DNA of 61,861 nucleotides from JBHEMK01 sp046262635 (GCA_046262635.1 JBHEMK010000193.1:1-61861), one strand, 5' to 3'. Counted from the first letter of the stretch, positions 17,558 to 26,083 are shown. Notes: generated by a model from the letters alone, not told the origin. Program-made: numbers and translations.

Positions 17558-17587
17558 GTGCTGGCCCCGAGCGCACCCTGCCGATGA
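17558..17587 (+). CDS. Possible leaderless 9-aa leader peptide coupled to the lyase gene
   Basis: GTG at 17558 lies 6 nt after TAGGCT and opens a frame encoding MLAPSAPCR, whose TGA overlaps the ATG of the lyase gene as ATGA. The transcript would start at this GTG, and the lyase would be translated by ribosomes ending the leader. The arrangement is seen directly; expression is inferred. Confidence 0.45.
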   Translation: MLAPSAPCR

Positions 17588-18510
17588 GCGGCCGTCTCCG
17601 GCGCTCCTGCCTCGCCGTTCCAGGCTCGAGTTCGAAGATGCTCACGAAGGCCGCGGCACTCCAGGCCGACCAGATCTTTCTCGACCTCGAAGACGCCGTC
17701 GCGCCCGATCTGAAGAACGACGGCACCCGGAGGCTCGTCGTTGGCGCGTTACGAGATCAGCTGTGGCTGGCGCGAACCAGGGCCGTCCGCATCAACGCGG
17801 TCGGCACCCCGTGGTGTCTCGACGACATCGTCACCGTCGTCGAGGGTGCCGGTGGGGCGCTCGACTGCCTGATGGTTCCCAAGGTCGAGAGCGCCGCGCA
17901 AGTGCACTTCGTCTCACTGCTCCTCGACCAGCTTGAGCAGAAGCAGAGTCGCGAGCGGCCGCTCGGGTTGGAGATCCAAATCGAGTCTCCTCGCGGGCTC
18001 GTCGAGGTCGAGCGGATCGCCGCCGCGTCGCCGCGTATCGAGGCCCTGATCTTCGGACCCGGCGACTACGCGGCCGCGGCTGGCATCCCGCAGCTGAGCG
18101 TCGGCGTCATCGAGCCGGGTTATCCGGGCGATCAGTGGCACTACGTCCTGTCGAGGATCCTCACCACCGCCCGCGCGTTCGGGCTGCAGGCAATCGACGG
18201 CCCGTACGCGGCGATTCGGGATCTCGAGGGGTTCGCGGAGGTCGCACGGCGCTCCAGGTTGCTCGGGTTCGACGGAAAATGGGCGCTTCACCCCGATCAA
18301 ATCGCGATCTGCAACGAGACCTACTCGCCGACGCCCGAGGAGTTCGAGCGGGCCGAGCAGATCCTGGCCGCCTACCGCCTCTCGACCGAGCAGGACGGTC
18401 TGGGAGCGGCGATGTTCGAGGGCGAGATGATCGACGAGGCCTCGCGCAAGCTGGCAAGCTCGGTCGCGGAGCGGGGGCGCGCAGCGGGCATGGCCGGAGG
18501 GAGATCGTGA
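17584..18510 (+). CDS. CitE-family CoA lyase (malyl-CoA / beta-methylmalyl-CoA lyase-like)
   Basis: Enzymes of this TIM-barrel family cleave or form C-C bonds in malyl-CoA-type thioesters, giving acetyl- or propionyl-CoA plus glyoxylate. The 308-residue product shows RRSCLAVPGSSSKML (N-terminal signature), FLDLEDAVAP with the Mg-binding acidic residues, RINAVGTPW, MVPKVESA, LEIQIESPRGLVE and FGPGDYAAAAG, and GKWALHPDQI near the C-terminus. Length is typical. It overlaps the CoA-transferase gene by GTGA, and with that gene and the broken MaoC gene it forms a thioester module. Confidence 0.88.
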   Translation: MSGRLRRSCLAVPGSSSKMLTKAAALQADQIFLDLEDAVAPDLKNDGTRRLVVGALRDQLWLARTRAVRINAVGTPWCLDDIVTVVEGAGGALDCLMVPKVESAAQVHFVSLLLDQLEQKQSRERPLGLEIQIESPRGLVEVERIAAASPRIEALIFGPGDYAAAAGIPQLSVGVIEPGYPGDQWHYVLSRILTTARAFGLQAIDGPYAAIRDLEGFAEVARRSRLLGFDGKWALHPDQIAICNETYSPTPEEFERAEQILAAYRLSTEQDGLGAAMFEGEMIDEASRKLASSVAERGRAAGMAGGRS

Positions 18511-19736
18511 CCGACCTGCCCCTGGCGGACCTCCGCGTCGTGGCGGTCGAGCAGTACGGAGCAGGGCCGTGGGGAACGATGCAGCTCGCCGATCTAGGCG
18601 CCGAGGTGATCAAGGTCGAGGATCCGTCGGTCGGAGGCGATGTCGGCCGCTACGTCCAGCCATTCCAGGAGGGCGAGAGCTCGCTCTTCTTCGAGACGTT
18701 CAACCGCAACAAGCGCAGCGTCTCGCTCGACCTGCGGCATGTCGAGGCGCGTCCGATCTTCGAGGATCTGGTCACCGGTGCGGACGCGGTCTTCTCGAAC
18801 CTGCGCGGCGACCAGCCTGCGAAGCTCGGACTGCGGTTCGCCGATCTGGAGCATGTGAACCCCCGAATCGTCTGCTGCTCCTTGTCCGGCTTCGGCAGGA
18901 CCGGTCCGCGCGCGGCCGAGGGCGCGTACGACTACACGATGCAAGGGCTCGCGGGCTGGCAGAGCGTGACCGGCGACCCCGATTCGCCGCCCACGAAGAG
19001 CGGCCTTTCGCTCGTCGACTTCTGTGGCGGCTACGTGGCTGCGCTCGCGATCCTCGCCGGCGTTTGGCAGGCGCGTCGGGAGGGCCGCGGGAGCGATGTT
19101 GACCTCGCGCTGTTCGAGGTTGCGCTCGCTCAGCTCACGTACGTGGGCACCTGGGTGGCGTCCCGCGACTACCAGCCCGTCCGGCGGTCGAATTCCGCGC
19201 ACCAGTCGATGGTCCCGTTCCAGAACTTCGCGACCGCGGACGGATGGCTCGTCGTCGCGTGTCCGAAGCAGTCCCTCTGGCAGCGGCTGTGCGGGGTAAT
19301 CGGCCGTTCGGACCTCGCGACGGATGAGCGCTACGCCTCCTTCGCAGATCGCTACCAGAACCGCGACGAGCTGCTCAACGCTCTCGACGCGATCTTCGCG
19401 ACCCGTTCGACGGCGGAGTGGGTCGACGCTCTCACACCCGCCGGCGTGCCCTGCGCGCCGGTGAACGATGTCGCCGCTGCGCTGGGCGACGAGCAGGTTG
19501 CAGCGCGCGGCGGCCTCGTCGAAATCGACCATCCGGTGCTCGGCCTCGTACGCCAGGTTCCGAGCCCGTTCCGCATCGAGGGCATCCATCTCCCCGCCGG
19601 CCGCGGCCCGTTCCGGGGTGAGGACACTGCCGCGGTGCTTCGGGACCTCTGCGGTTACTCGGACAGCCGGATCGACGAGCTCGGCGAGAGCGGCGTGTTC
19701 GGCGACGTCACGCTCGACGAGCGCGTGCCGCGTTGA
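18507..19736 (+). CDS. CaiB/BaiF class III CoA-transferase
   Basis: This family moves CoA between acyl groups through an aspartyl anhydride. The 409-residue product has the N-terminal LADLGAEVIKVEDPSVGGD signature, SLSGFGRTGPRAAEGAYDYTMQGLAGW pieces with the catalytic Asp in AYDYTMQG, and the C-terminal PVNDVAAALGDEQV segment. GTG start overlaps the lyase stop. Placed after a CitE-like lyase and before a MaoC-type hydratase, it resembles the mesaconyl-CoA transferase of the 3-hydroxypropionate cycle in layout, but activation of an island-derived acid is equally possible. Confidence 0.88.
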   Translation: MTDLPLADLRVVAVEQYGAGPWGTMQLADLGAEVIKVEDPSVGGDVGRYVQPFQEGESSLFFETFNRNKRSVSLDLRHVEARPIFEDLVTGADAVFSNLRGDQPAKLGLRFADLEHVNPRIVCCSLSGFGRTGPRAAEGAYDYTMQGLAGWQSVTGDPDSPPTKSGLSLVDFCGGYVAALAILAGVWQARREGRGSDVDLALFEVALAQLTYVGTWVASRDYQPVRRSNSAHQSMVPFQNFATADGWLVVACPKQSLWQRLCGVIGRSDLATDERYASFADRYQNRDELLNALDAIFATRSTAEWVDALTPAGVPCAPVNDVAAALGDEQVAARGGLVEIDHPVLGLVRQVPSPFRIEGIHLPAGRGPFRGEDTAAVLRDLCGYSDSRIDELGESGVFGDVTLDERVPR

Positions 19737-19921
19737 CCAACCGCGGCCTGCGCCTCGAGGAATGCGCGGTCGGCGACGTCTATCCGAGCCGTTTCGGTCG
19801 AACGAGCTCCCAGACGGACAACACGTGGTTCACGGCGCTGACGATGAACGTGAACCAGATCCACCTCAACGCGCCCCGACGCCCTGATCGTGTGCGCCAT
19901 CCCCCGACCGACGCCGTCTAG
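19733..19921 (+). pseudogene. Truncated MaoC-type hydratase
   Basis: The frame starts at TTG 19733, overlapping the transferase stop, and reads EECAVGDVYPSRFGRTSSQTDNTWFTALTMNVNQIHLNA in short recognisable pieces (VGDVYPSRFGRT, DNTWFTALTMN, NQIHLNA). That is the beginning of a MaoC hot-dog hydratase (mesaconyl-CoA hydratase type). After 48 residues similarity ends in an Arg/Pro-rich tail and a stop; about 100 residues are missing. It abuts the convergent amidohydrolase gene, so the break point probably marks a deletion or rearrangement. Confidence 0.75.
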
Positions 19922-19937
19922 ACCATCTCGACCCGCC

Positions 19938-20807
19938 TTAGATCCGGAAGATTCGCTCTGCGTTGCCGGAGAAGAGCGCCGTCTGCTCAGCGGGTGTGAA
20001 GTCCGACAGGATCCTCTCGTACGCGTCGAGCACGTCGCCGTAGGAGCTGTAGAGCCGATCCACCGGCCAGTTCGTCCCGAGCACGCAGCGGCCGACGCCG
20101 AATGTCTCGATGCAGGCGAGCATCCAGGGGCGGATCGACTCCAGCGTCCAGCCGTTGTCGCACATCCCAAGCCCCGAGATCTTGCAAAGCACGTTCGGCG
20201 CTGCTGCGGCGGTCTCCATTCCCTTGCGCCAGTTGGCGAAGTACTCGGGGTCGCGGGCCCGCGGGAAGCCAGCGTGATCCATGCAGATGAGGACGCCGTC
20301 CTGTTCTTCCGCAACCTCCCGCACGTTGCCCATGCTCTCCCAGGTCGTGTCGAGGCAGAGGACGAGGTCGTGCTCGGCGAGCAGTCCGAGGCCGCGCCTC
20401 CAGGCGGGATCCAGCAGGTAGTCGCCCTGCCCGAAGTCGCGGATCCCGCGGATGTTCGCGTACTGCAGGTGCCGGGCGATCGTCTGCTCGGCGTCCGCTC
20501 CGGCGAGGTCGCAATGCGCCACGATGCCGTGCGGGAACCCCATGGCATCCGCCTGGGCCTGGAGCCACTTCGTCTCCTCGACGGGATCGTCGATCCCGAT
20601 CGCCGCCTGCACGTGGACGATCTTGGCGACGTTCTGGAAGCGGGTCTCGGCGATGAACTGAGCCGCCGAGTAGCGGAGGACCTTGAGGCCGTCGATGTTG
20701 CCGAGGATCGGGTGGATCCAGTCCGGCTCGAGCCAGGCGTACCGGAGCACGGGGTCCTTGAGGTCCCAGAAGTGCACGTGGGTGTCGACGAAAGGCCGCT
20801 GCGCCAT
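19938..20807 (-). CDS. Amidohydrolase, COG3618 type (sugar lactonase-like)
   Basis: TIM-barrel metal hydrolase of 289 residues. It begins FVDTHVHFWDLKDPVLRYAWL, the HxH metal motif of the family that includes L-fuconolactonase and L-rhamnono-lactonase. Later pieces include VAHCDLAG, LCLDTTWESMG, ICMDHAGFPRARD and VLGTNWPVDRLYSSY, which carry the remaining metal or substrate His and Asp. Start ATG 20807 has AGGAGG 10 nt upstream; the longer frame lacks a ribosome site. In this island, opening the lactone made by a sugar dehydrogenase is the likely job. Confidence 0.85.
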   Translation of the reverse strand: MAQRPFVDTHVHFWDLKDPVLRYAWLEPDWIHPILGNIDGLKVLRYSAAQFIAETRFQNVAKIVHVQAAIGIDDPVEETKWLQAQADAMGFPHGIVAHCDLAGADAEQTIARHLQYANIRGIRDFGQGDYLLDPAWRRGLGLLAEHDLVLCLDTTWESMGNVREVAEEQDGVLICMDHAGFPRARDPEYFANWRKGMETAAAAPNVLCKISGLGMCDNGWTLESIRPWMLACIETFGVGRCVLGTNWPVDRLYSSYGDVLDAYERILSDFTPAEQTALFSGNAERIFRI

Positions 20808-20835
20808 AGCTGCTGATCCTCCTGGTAACGACTCC

Positions 20836-20893
20836 GGAAACGAATCTAACACGGCCGGGACGTAGTATGCTGCGACCGCCTGGAAACGAATCC
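20836..20893. promoter_or_regulatory. Divergent regulatory region with LacI-type operators, sites 3 and 4
   Basis: GGAAACGAATCT (20836-20847) and GGAAACGAATCC (20882-20893, inside palindrome TGGAAACGAATCCA) are centred 46 bp apart between the amidohydrolase and the second dehydratase. A plus-strand -10, TAGTAT (20863-20868), lies between them, and a minus-strand TAGATT overlaps site 3. A weaker third match, GGTAACGACTCC, starts at 20824. Confidence 0.72.
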
Positions 20894-20930
20894 AAGCGCT
20901 CTCCGATCACCTCCGACGCCGAGGAACAGA

Positions 20931-22091
20931 GTGGCTCCCCAATCCGAAGTCGGCACCGCGCTCGCATGGTCGACTCCGCGGACGCTGACGATCCGCGAAA
21001 TCACTCTGACCCCAATCGTCGTCCCCCTCGACGGTGTCTACCGGGGCAGCTACTACCGGATGGAGAACCGGGCGAGCGTGATCACGAGGGTGGTGACCGA
21101 CGAGGGCATCGTCGGGGAGGCGTATGCGGCCGATGAGGACAAGACGCTCGCCGAGATCGTCCACGTGATCCGCGACGAGATCGCGCCGCGGGTGATCGGA
21201 GCGAACGCGTTCGCCTACGAGCGCTGCTGGGAGCTCGCGTATCCGGTCACGTACGACCAGCTGCGCGATCGCCGCATCGGCCTCGTCGCGCTCGCGTGTG
21301 TCGATTTCGCTCTCTGGGACGCAATCGGCAAGGCGCTCGACCAGCCCCTCTGGCAGCTCTGGGGCGGGTACTGCGAGCGGCTGCGGGTGAACATCATCGG
21401 CGGCTACTACGGCCGCGACCTCGCCGGCATCCGCGACGAGGTCGCCGAGTGGCGCGAGCTCGGCTTCCGGGGCGGCAAGTTCAAGGTCGGTGCGCTCAGC
21501 CCCGCCGAGGACGCCGCTCGGATCACCGCCGCGAGGGAAGCGGCCGGAGACGACTTCGTGATCACGATCGACGCCAATCAGGGCTACAGCCTCCATCAGG
21601 CCCTCGAGCTCTGCGAGCGAGTCTCCGGCCTCGGTATCCGCTGGTTCGAGGAGCCGTGCATCTGGTCGAACGACCGCCGCGACATGCGGGAGGTGCGCGT
21701 CCGCGGCGGCATCCCGGTCTGCGCTGGCCAGAGCGAGTACGCGCCCGGCGCGTGCCGCGATCTCTTCGAGACCGGGTCCGTCGATGTGTGCAACTTCGAC
21801 GCCTCGTGGTGCGGCGGCTACACGAACTGGCAGCGGATGGCCGCAGTCGCGCGGCTGTACAGCGTGCAGCTCGGCCACCACGAGGAACCGCAGGTCGCTC
21901 TGCATCTGCTCGCGAGCCAACCGCACGGCACCTACGTCGAGGTGTTCCACCCGAACCGCGACCCGATCTGGTGGAACCTAATCGCCAACCGCCCGGTGCT
22001 GGAGGACGGCGCGTTCGCGCTGCCCGACGCGCCCGGGCTGGGCTGGCAACTGGACGCCGACTTCATCGAGCAACACCGGGTCGAGCTCTAG
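20931..22091 (+). CDS. Enolase-superfamily sugar-acid dehydratase, paralogue of the 15277 gene
   Basis: The 386-residue product has the same catalytic set as its paralogue: KFKVG (KxK base), IDANQGYS, WFEEPC and CAGQSEY (metal ligands) and the CNFDASW / GHHEEPQ dyad. The C-terminal halves share HGTYVEVFHPNRDPIWWN-like wording, so the two genes come from a duplication inside the island and probably act on related acids or epimers. GTG start with GAGGAA just upstream. It heads a long operon that runs to 28174. Confidence 0.88.
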   Translation: MAPQSEVGTALAWSTPRTLTIREITLTPIVVPLDGVYRGSYYRMENRASVITRVVTDEGIVGEAYAADEDKTLAEIVHVIRDEIAPRVIGANAFAYERCWELAYPVTYDQLRDRRIGLVALACVDFALWDAIGKALDQPLWQLWGGYCERLRVNIIGGYYGRDLAGIRDEVAEWRELGFRGGKFKVGALSPAEDAARITAAREAAGDDFVITIDANQGYSLHQALELCERVSGLGIRWFEEPCIWSNDRRDMREVRVRGGIPVCAGQSEYAPGACRDLFETGSVDVCNFDASWCGGYTNWQRMAAVARLYSVQLGHHEEPQVALHLLASQPHGTYVEVFHPNRDPIWWNLIANRPVLEDGAFALPDAPGLGWQLDADFIEQHRVEL

Positions 22092-22109
22092 CTGCCGCTC
22101 CTTGCCTCT

Positions 22110-22130
22110 GGAAACGATTCGGACTACAGT
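22110..22130 (+). promoter_or_regulatory. LacI-type operator, site 5, with -10 element
   Basis: GGAAACGATTCG (22110-22121) misses the consensus only at the last base. TACAGT (22125-22130) follows 3 nt later as a likely -10, giving the unknown CxxC gene its own controlled promoter inside the operon. Confidence 0.65.
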
Positions 22131-22155
22131 CGACCCCGCGAAAGGATCGCACTCC

Positions 22156-23286
22156 ATGAGCACCGTCTCCACGTCGGATGACCAGACTTCGATCTCGTTC
22201 GTCCCCTCGATCGGGCGCCGGGCACGCATCGACTCCTGGGAAGAGCAGAAGATCTCCACCTACCGGAAGGTGCGCGAGGCGATCGCGGACGAGCGCTGGG
22301 CAGACGCCGCCCGGCTGACCAACTACTTCGTCGACGAGGGCAAGGTCTGTTTCTCGATCTACCGTCAATGGATCCCCGATCTCAATGCGTTCTTGCGGGA
22401 GAACGGCGTCGCTGCGAACGAGCTGGAGCGGGTGAACGGGGAGATCGTCGCGAAGCTCGCCCTTCCGGACGGAACGGCATGGAACCCGTACGAGCAGTGG
22501 GACCGCTTTCTGACGTCGGTCGAGGAGGCCGTACGCGCGATCCACCGCGAGAGCAAGGACGATGCTCTCGAGCTGTTCGACGCTGCGAAGGAAACCTGGC
22601 GGCGCTGCCATGACCGGGATGTCGACCACACCTACGGGTTGATGAGCGAGATCGTCGCGCGCTGTGGCGAGTCTGCGATCGGACCGATGTGGGACAAGGT
22701 AATCGTGCCGCTCTTCTCGTGGCGGTACGACAAGTTCGACATCGACAAGAACTCCTGGGATGAGTCGCTCTACACGCTGATGCTCGTTGCCTGCGAGGCG
22801 ATGCGCGGCCATCTCGTCGGGCCGGAGCGCACCGGAGATTTCGAGCTGATCGAGACCGACGACCGCTTCATCCTGCGGTTCGACCCCTGCGGCTCCGGCG
22901 GTCGGACGGTCCGCGGCGACACGATCGAGGGGACGCCCGCACGCATGGAGGCTCCCTACAACTGGACGGTCAGCCAGGAGCCGCACACCTGGAACCACGG
23001 CCAAACGGGGATCTGCCACTACTGCACGCACTGCATCGTGCTGATGGAAGAGCTGCCGATCGACCGCTTCGGCTACCCGGTCCGCGTCGCTGACCCGCCT
23101 CGGTACGGGGCGCGCGACGCCGACGGGAACCTGGAGAAGTGCCAGTGGCAGATGTTCAAGGATCCGACGAAGGTGCCGGAGGAGTACTACGAGCGCGTGG
23201 GCCGCAAGCGTCCGGATACCTTCGGGTCGAAGGCGCACGGCGCGGGCGATCTCCCCTACGTCACCGGCATGCCCGGCGCGGGATGA
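22156..23286 (+). CDS. Unrecognised cysteine-motif protein in the sugar island
   Basis: I cannot assign a function. The 376-residue protein has no signal peptide or membrane helix. Its first two thirds are helical and acidic (WADAARLTNYFVDEGKV, YEQWDRFLTSVEEAV, SWDESLYTLMLVACEAM). The last third has conserved-looking metal- or cluster-type motifs: FDPCGSGGR, then WNHGQTGICHYCTHCIVL (three Cys and several His in a short run), then NLEKCQWQMF. That suggests a Zn or Fe-S site. ATG 22156 has AAAGGA 9 nt upstream. The stop overlaps the next gene as ATGA, so it belongs to the dehydratase-dehydrogenase operon. Confidence 0.7.
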   Translation: MSTVSTSDDQTSISFVPSIGRRARIDSWEEQKISTYRKVREAIADERWADAARLTNYFVDEGKVCFSIYRQWIPDLNAFLRENGVAANELERVNGEIVAKLALPDGTAWNPYEQWDRFLTSVEEAVRAIHRESKDDALELFDAAKETWRRCHDRDVDHTYGLMSEIVARCGESAIGPMWDKVIVPLFSWRYDKFDIDKNSWDESLYTLMLVACEAMRGHLVGPERTGDFELIETDDRFILRFDPCGSGGRTVRGDTIEGTPARMEAPYNWTVSQEPHTWNHGQTGICHYCTHCIVLMEELPIDRFGYPVRVADPPRYGARDADGNLEKCQWQMFKDPTKVPEEYYERVGRKRPDTFGSKAHGAGDLPYVTGMPGAG

Positions 23287-24044
23287 TCGACCTCGGGCTC
23301 GAGGGGCGGGGCGCGTTCGTCACGGGCGCGGCCGGCGGGATCGGCCGTGAGATCGCCATCGTGCTGGCGCGGGCGGGTGCGCGTGTGGCGGTGGTCGACC
23401 TCGACCAGGGTTCCTGCGAGCGGGTCGTGAGCGAGCTCGAGCGGCCTGAAGACCATCTGGCACTCGGCGCCGATCTGACCGACCTCGCGGGCCACGACGC
23501 GCTGCTCGGGCGCGCGGCCTCGCAGTTCGGACGGCTCGACGTGCTCGTCTGCTGCGCTGCGATCCTGCGTCGCCGCAACACGATCGACGAGGTGACCGAG
23601 GACGACTGGGACGCTCAGTTCGACATCAACCTGAAGGCCGTCTTCTTCCTGAACCGTGCCGCGGCCACGATCTTCCGCGCGGCGGGTCGTGGCGGGCGGA
23701 TCGTCAACTTCACCTCCCAGGGCTGGTGGTCTGGCGGCTTCGGGGGCTCGGTCGTGTACGCCGCGAGCAAGGGCGGGATCGTCTCGATGAGCCGCGGCCT
23801 TGCTCGCTCGCTGGCGCCCGACGGAATCACGGTCAACAGCGTCTCGCCGGGGGCGGCTGACACTGAGATGATGCGAAGCGGGATGACCGAAGAGGGCCTG
23901 GCGAAGTTCGTGGAGATGATCCCGCTAGGGCGCATGGCCGAGCCCTCGGAGGTCGCCTCGACCGTGCTCTTCCTCGCCTCGGACCTGGCGGCCTACGTGA
24001 CCGGCGCGACGATGAACGTCAGCGGCGGCCAGTTGATGTATTGA
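23283..24044 (+). CDS. Short-chain dehydrogenase/reductase (SDR 1)
   Basis: Classical SDR of 253 residues with NAD(P)-binding TGAAGGIGREIA, VCCAAILRR (NAG-type loop), NFTSQGWWSGG and the active-site YAASKGG (Tyr-x3-Lys). The acidic VVDL after the second strand suggests NAD rather than NADP. It overlaps the CxxC gene by ATGA. A sugar or 2-keto-3-deoxy-acid dehydrogenase role fits the operon; substrate unknown. Confidence 0.88.
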   Translation: MIDLGLEGRGAFVTGAAGGIGREIAIVLARAGARVAVVDLDQGSCERVVSELERPEDHLALGADLTDLAGHDALLGRAASQFGRLDVLVCCAAILRRRNTIDEVTEDDWDAQFDINLKAVFFLNRAAATIFRAAGRGGRIVNFTSQGWWSGGFGGSVVYAASKGGIVSMSRGLARSLAPDGITVNSVSPGAADTEMMRSGMTEEGLAKFVEMIPLGRMAEPSEVASTVLFLASDLAAYVTGATMNVSGGQLMY

Positions 24045-24757
24045 GCACGATCAGGGTCACCGGGCTCGAGCGGCGCGTGGCCCTGGTGACGGGTGCGGCG
24101 CGTGGCATCGGACGCGCGATCGCAGAGACGCTTCGCGACCAGGGTGCTCGGGTCGTCGCCGCCGACCTCGAGCCTGCTTCCATCGACGGCGTCACGCCGC
24201 TCGCGATGAATGTCGCCGAGGAGGCTGCGGTGGCCGAGGGATTCGCCCAGATCGAGGACACGCTCGGCCCCGTTGAGGTCCTGATCCTGAACGCCGGGAT
24301 CTTCATCGTCGAGGAGGTGGAGGCGACGTCCCTCGAGTCGTGGCAGCGGACGATCGATGTCAACCTGACCGGTTCGTTCCTCTGCGCCAGGCGGGCGTTG
24401 CCACACATGCGCGAGGCAGGTTGGGGAAGGGTGGTGGCGATCGGGTCGTCCGCCGGGAAGACCGGGGGTTCCAAGGCGATGGCCGCATACGCAGCATCGA
24501 AGGCCGGCGTGATGGCCCTGGCGAAGTCGATTGCGAGCGAGTACGCCGGCTTCGGCATCACCTCAAACGCCCTCGCGCCCTCGCTCATCGACACGCCCAT
24601 GCTCGCCGGGATCGCGGAGCTCGCGTCGCGGATTCCGGTCGGGCGGCTCGGGCGGCCGCAAGACGTCGCGGATCTCGTCGCGTTCCTCGCCTCCGAGCAT
24701 GCGGGGTACATCACGGGAGAGGTCGTCGACGTGAACGGCGGCTTCCTGATCGACTAG
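24041..24757 (+). CDS. Short-chain dehydrogenase/reductase (SDR 2)
   Basis: 238-residue SDR with TGAARGIGRAIAET, ADLEP (acidic, NAD-type), LNAGIF, GSSAGKTGGSKAM and catalytic YAASKAG. The C-terminus GYITGEVVDVNGGFLID is standard for the 3-ketoacyl-reductase-like group. TTG start overlaps the stop of SDR 1 (TTGA). Two adjacent SDRs suggest two successive oxidation steps, for instance on the sugar and on the keto-deoxy acid. Confidence 0.88.
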   Translation: MSTIRVTGLERRVALVTGAARGIGRAIAETLRDQGARVVAADLEPASIDGVTPLAMNVAEEAAVAEGFAQIEDTLGPVEVLILNAGIFIVEEVEATSLESWQRTIDVNLTGSFLCARRALPHMREAGWGRVVAIGSSAGKTGGSKAMAAYAASKAGVMALAKSIASEYAGFGITSNALAPSLIDTPMLAGIAELASRIPVGRLGRPQDVADLVAFLASEHAGYITGEVVDVNGGFLID

Positions 24758-26083
24758 ATGGCCGATCGTCGATCGCGGCCGCGGGTCACGTTGTTCCAGC
24801 CCTACTGGGACTTCTGGGAGGCGGCGGTGCCCTTCGACCTGCGTGCCGATCGCGACCGGCTCGCAGCCGAGGTGCGGTCCCGGCTCGATGTCGACTGGGT
24901 CCAGCAGGAGCAGGCCGACTGTATCCTCCTCCTCGAGACGATGGCGACACCGCCGGCGTGGACGCTGAGGGAGCTCGCCGATCTTCCGCTTGTCGTTTGG
25001 ACGGCGCATCGAGAGCCGCGCGTCGCGGAGCGTTTCGACCACGCTGCGATCACGACTGAGGGCGCGACCGTGGGAACCCCGATGCTCACGAGTGTCCTCG
25101 TGCGGGAGGGGCGTCCGTTCGAGCTCGTCGTCGGTCGGATCAACGACCAGGCGGTGCTCACCGAGGTGATGGGCGCGGTGCGCGGAGCGGTGGCCGCGAA
25201 CCGGCTACGAGGCGCGCGCATCGCTCGTATCGGCTCGCCGCAGGACGGCTATGCCTGCGTCGACACGCCCAGCGAGCTCTTGACGGCGAAGCTCGGCGTC
25301 GAGATCGTCGAGCTCCCGGCCGCCGACGTGAAGGCGGCCTTCGACGCAGTCGTGAACGAGCGCACGCGCGACCTGCTCGAGGAGACGAGGCAGCTCTACT
25401 CCGTCGACTTCGAGGACGAGGGGCTGATCCGCTCGCTGCGCGCGGCCGCGGCAATCGAGGATCTCGTGGCGGCTCACGAACTCGACGCCGGCGCGATCAA
25501 CTGCCATGTCCCCGAGATCCGGTTCGGCGGCGTCGGAGTGACGCCGTGCTTCGGGCTCGGCCGCTCGACGAGCCGGGGCATTCCGTGGTCGTGCACCGGT
25601 GACGTCCTCACCGCGGTGGCTCTCTTCCTCAGCAGGGCACTCGGAGGGGCTGCGCAGTACCACGAGCTCGAGGCGTACGACTACGGGACGGGGGAGTTCG
25701 TGATCGCGAGCTCGGGCGAACATGATCTGGCGTTCGCGCCTGGAGCCCGGCCGGCGCTGGTGAAGAACGCATGGTTCACCCACGACGGGTGCACGGGCGT
25801 CTGCGCGTGCTTCTCCGCTCCGGCGGGTCCAGCGACGTTGCTCGCGCTCGCCGACATCGGCGGTGACTACCGTCTGATCGCGGCCGAGGGAGCCTTCAGC
25901 GGGCGTTCGTTCCCGTCGACCGGAACGGCGAACGGCGCCTTCCGCTTCGACCGCGGGCTCGAGGGCTGGAAGATGTGGTGCCGCCTGGGCGCGAATCACC
26001 ACTCGTCTGCGAGTCCGGGCTCGCTGGCCGCTTCGGCGGCCGCGTGCGCCCGGTACGTCGGCATCGGGTACGGCGTCGCGTGA
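24758..26083 (+). CDS. FucI/AraA-superfamily sugar isomerase homologue
   Basis: The 441-residue product resembles the L-fucose/L-arabinose isomerase superfamily: an N-terminal open alpha/beta part (RVTLFQPYWDFWEAAVPFD, ILLLETMATPPAW) and a C-terminal half with NCHVPEIRF, PWSCTGDVLTAVALFL, EAYDYGTGEFVIASSGEHDL and a His-rich end (GANHHSSASPGSL). The Glu and Asp of the last segments are where the family binds Mn. Overall similarity looks remote, so it may be an isomerase for an unusual sugar or a sugar-acid enzyme. It starts right after the SDR 2 stop. Confidence 0.65.
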   Translation: MADRRSRPRVTLFQPYWDFWEAAVPFDLRADRDRLAAEVRSRLDVDWVQQEQADCILLLETMATPPAWTLRELADLPLVVWTAHREPRVAERFDHAAITTEGATVGTPMLTSVLVREGRPFELVVGRINDQAVLTEVMGAVRGAVAANRLRGARIARIGSPQDGYACVDTPSELLTAKLGVEIVELPAADVKAAFDAVVNERTRDLLEETRQLYSVDFEDEGLIRSLRAAAAIEDLVAAHELDAGAINCHVPEIRFGGVGVTPCFGLGRSTSRGIPWSCTGDVLTAVALFLSRALGGAAQYHELEAYDYGTGEFVIASSGEHDLAFAPGARPALVKNAWFTHDGCTGVCACFSAPAGPATLLALADIGGDYRLIAAEGAFSGRSFPSTGTANGAFRFDRGLEGWKMWCRLGANHHSSASPGSLAASAAACARYVGIGYGVA

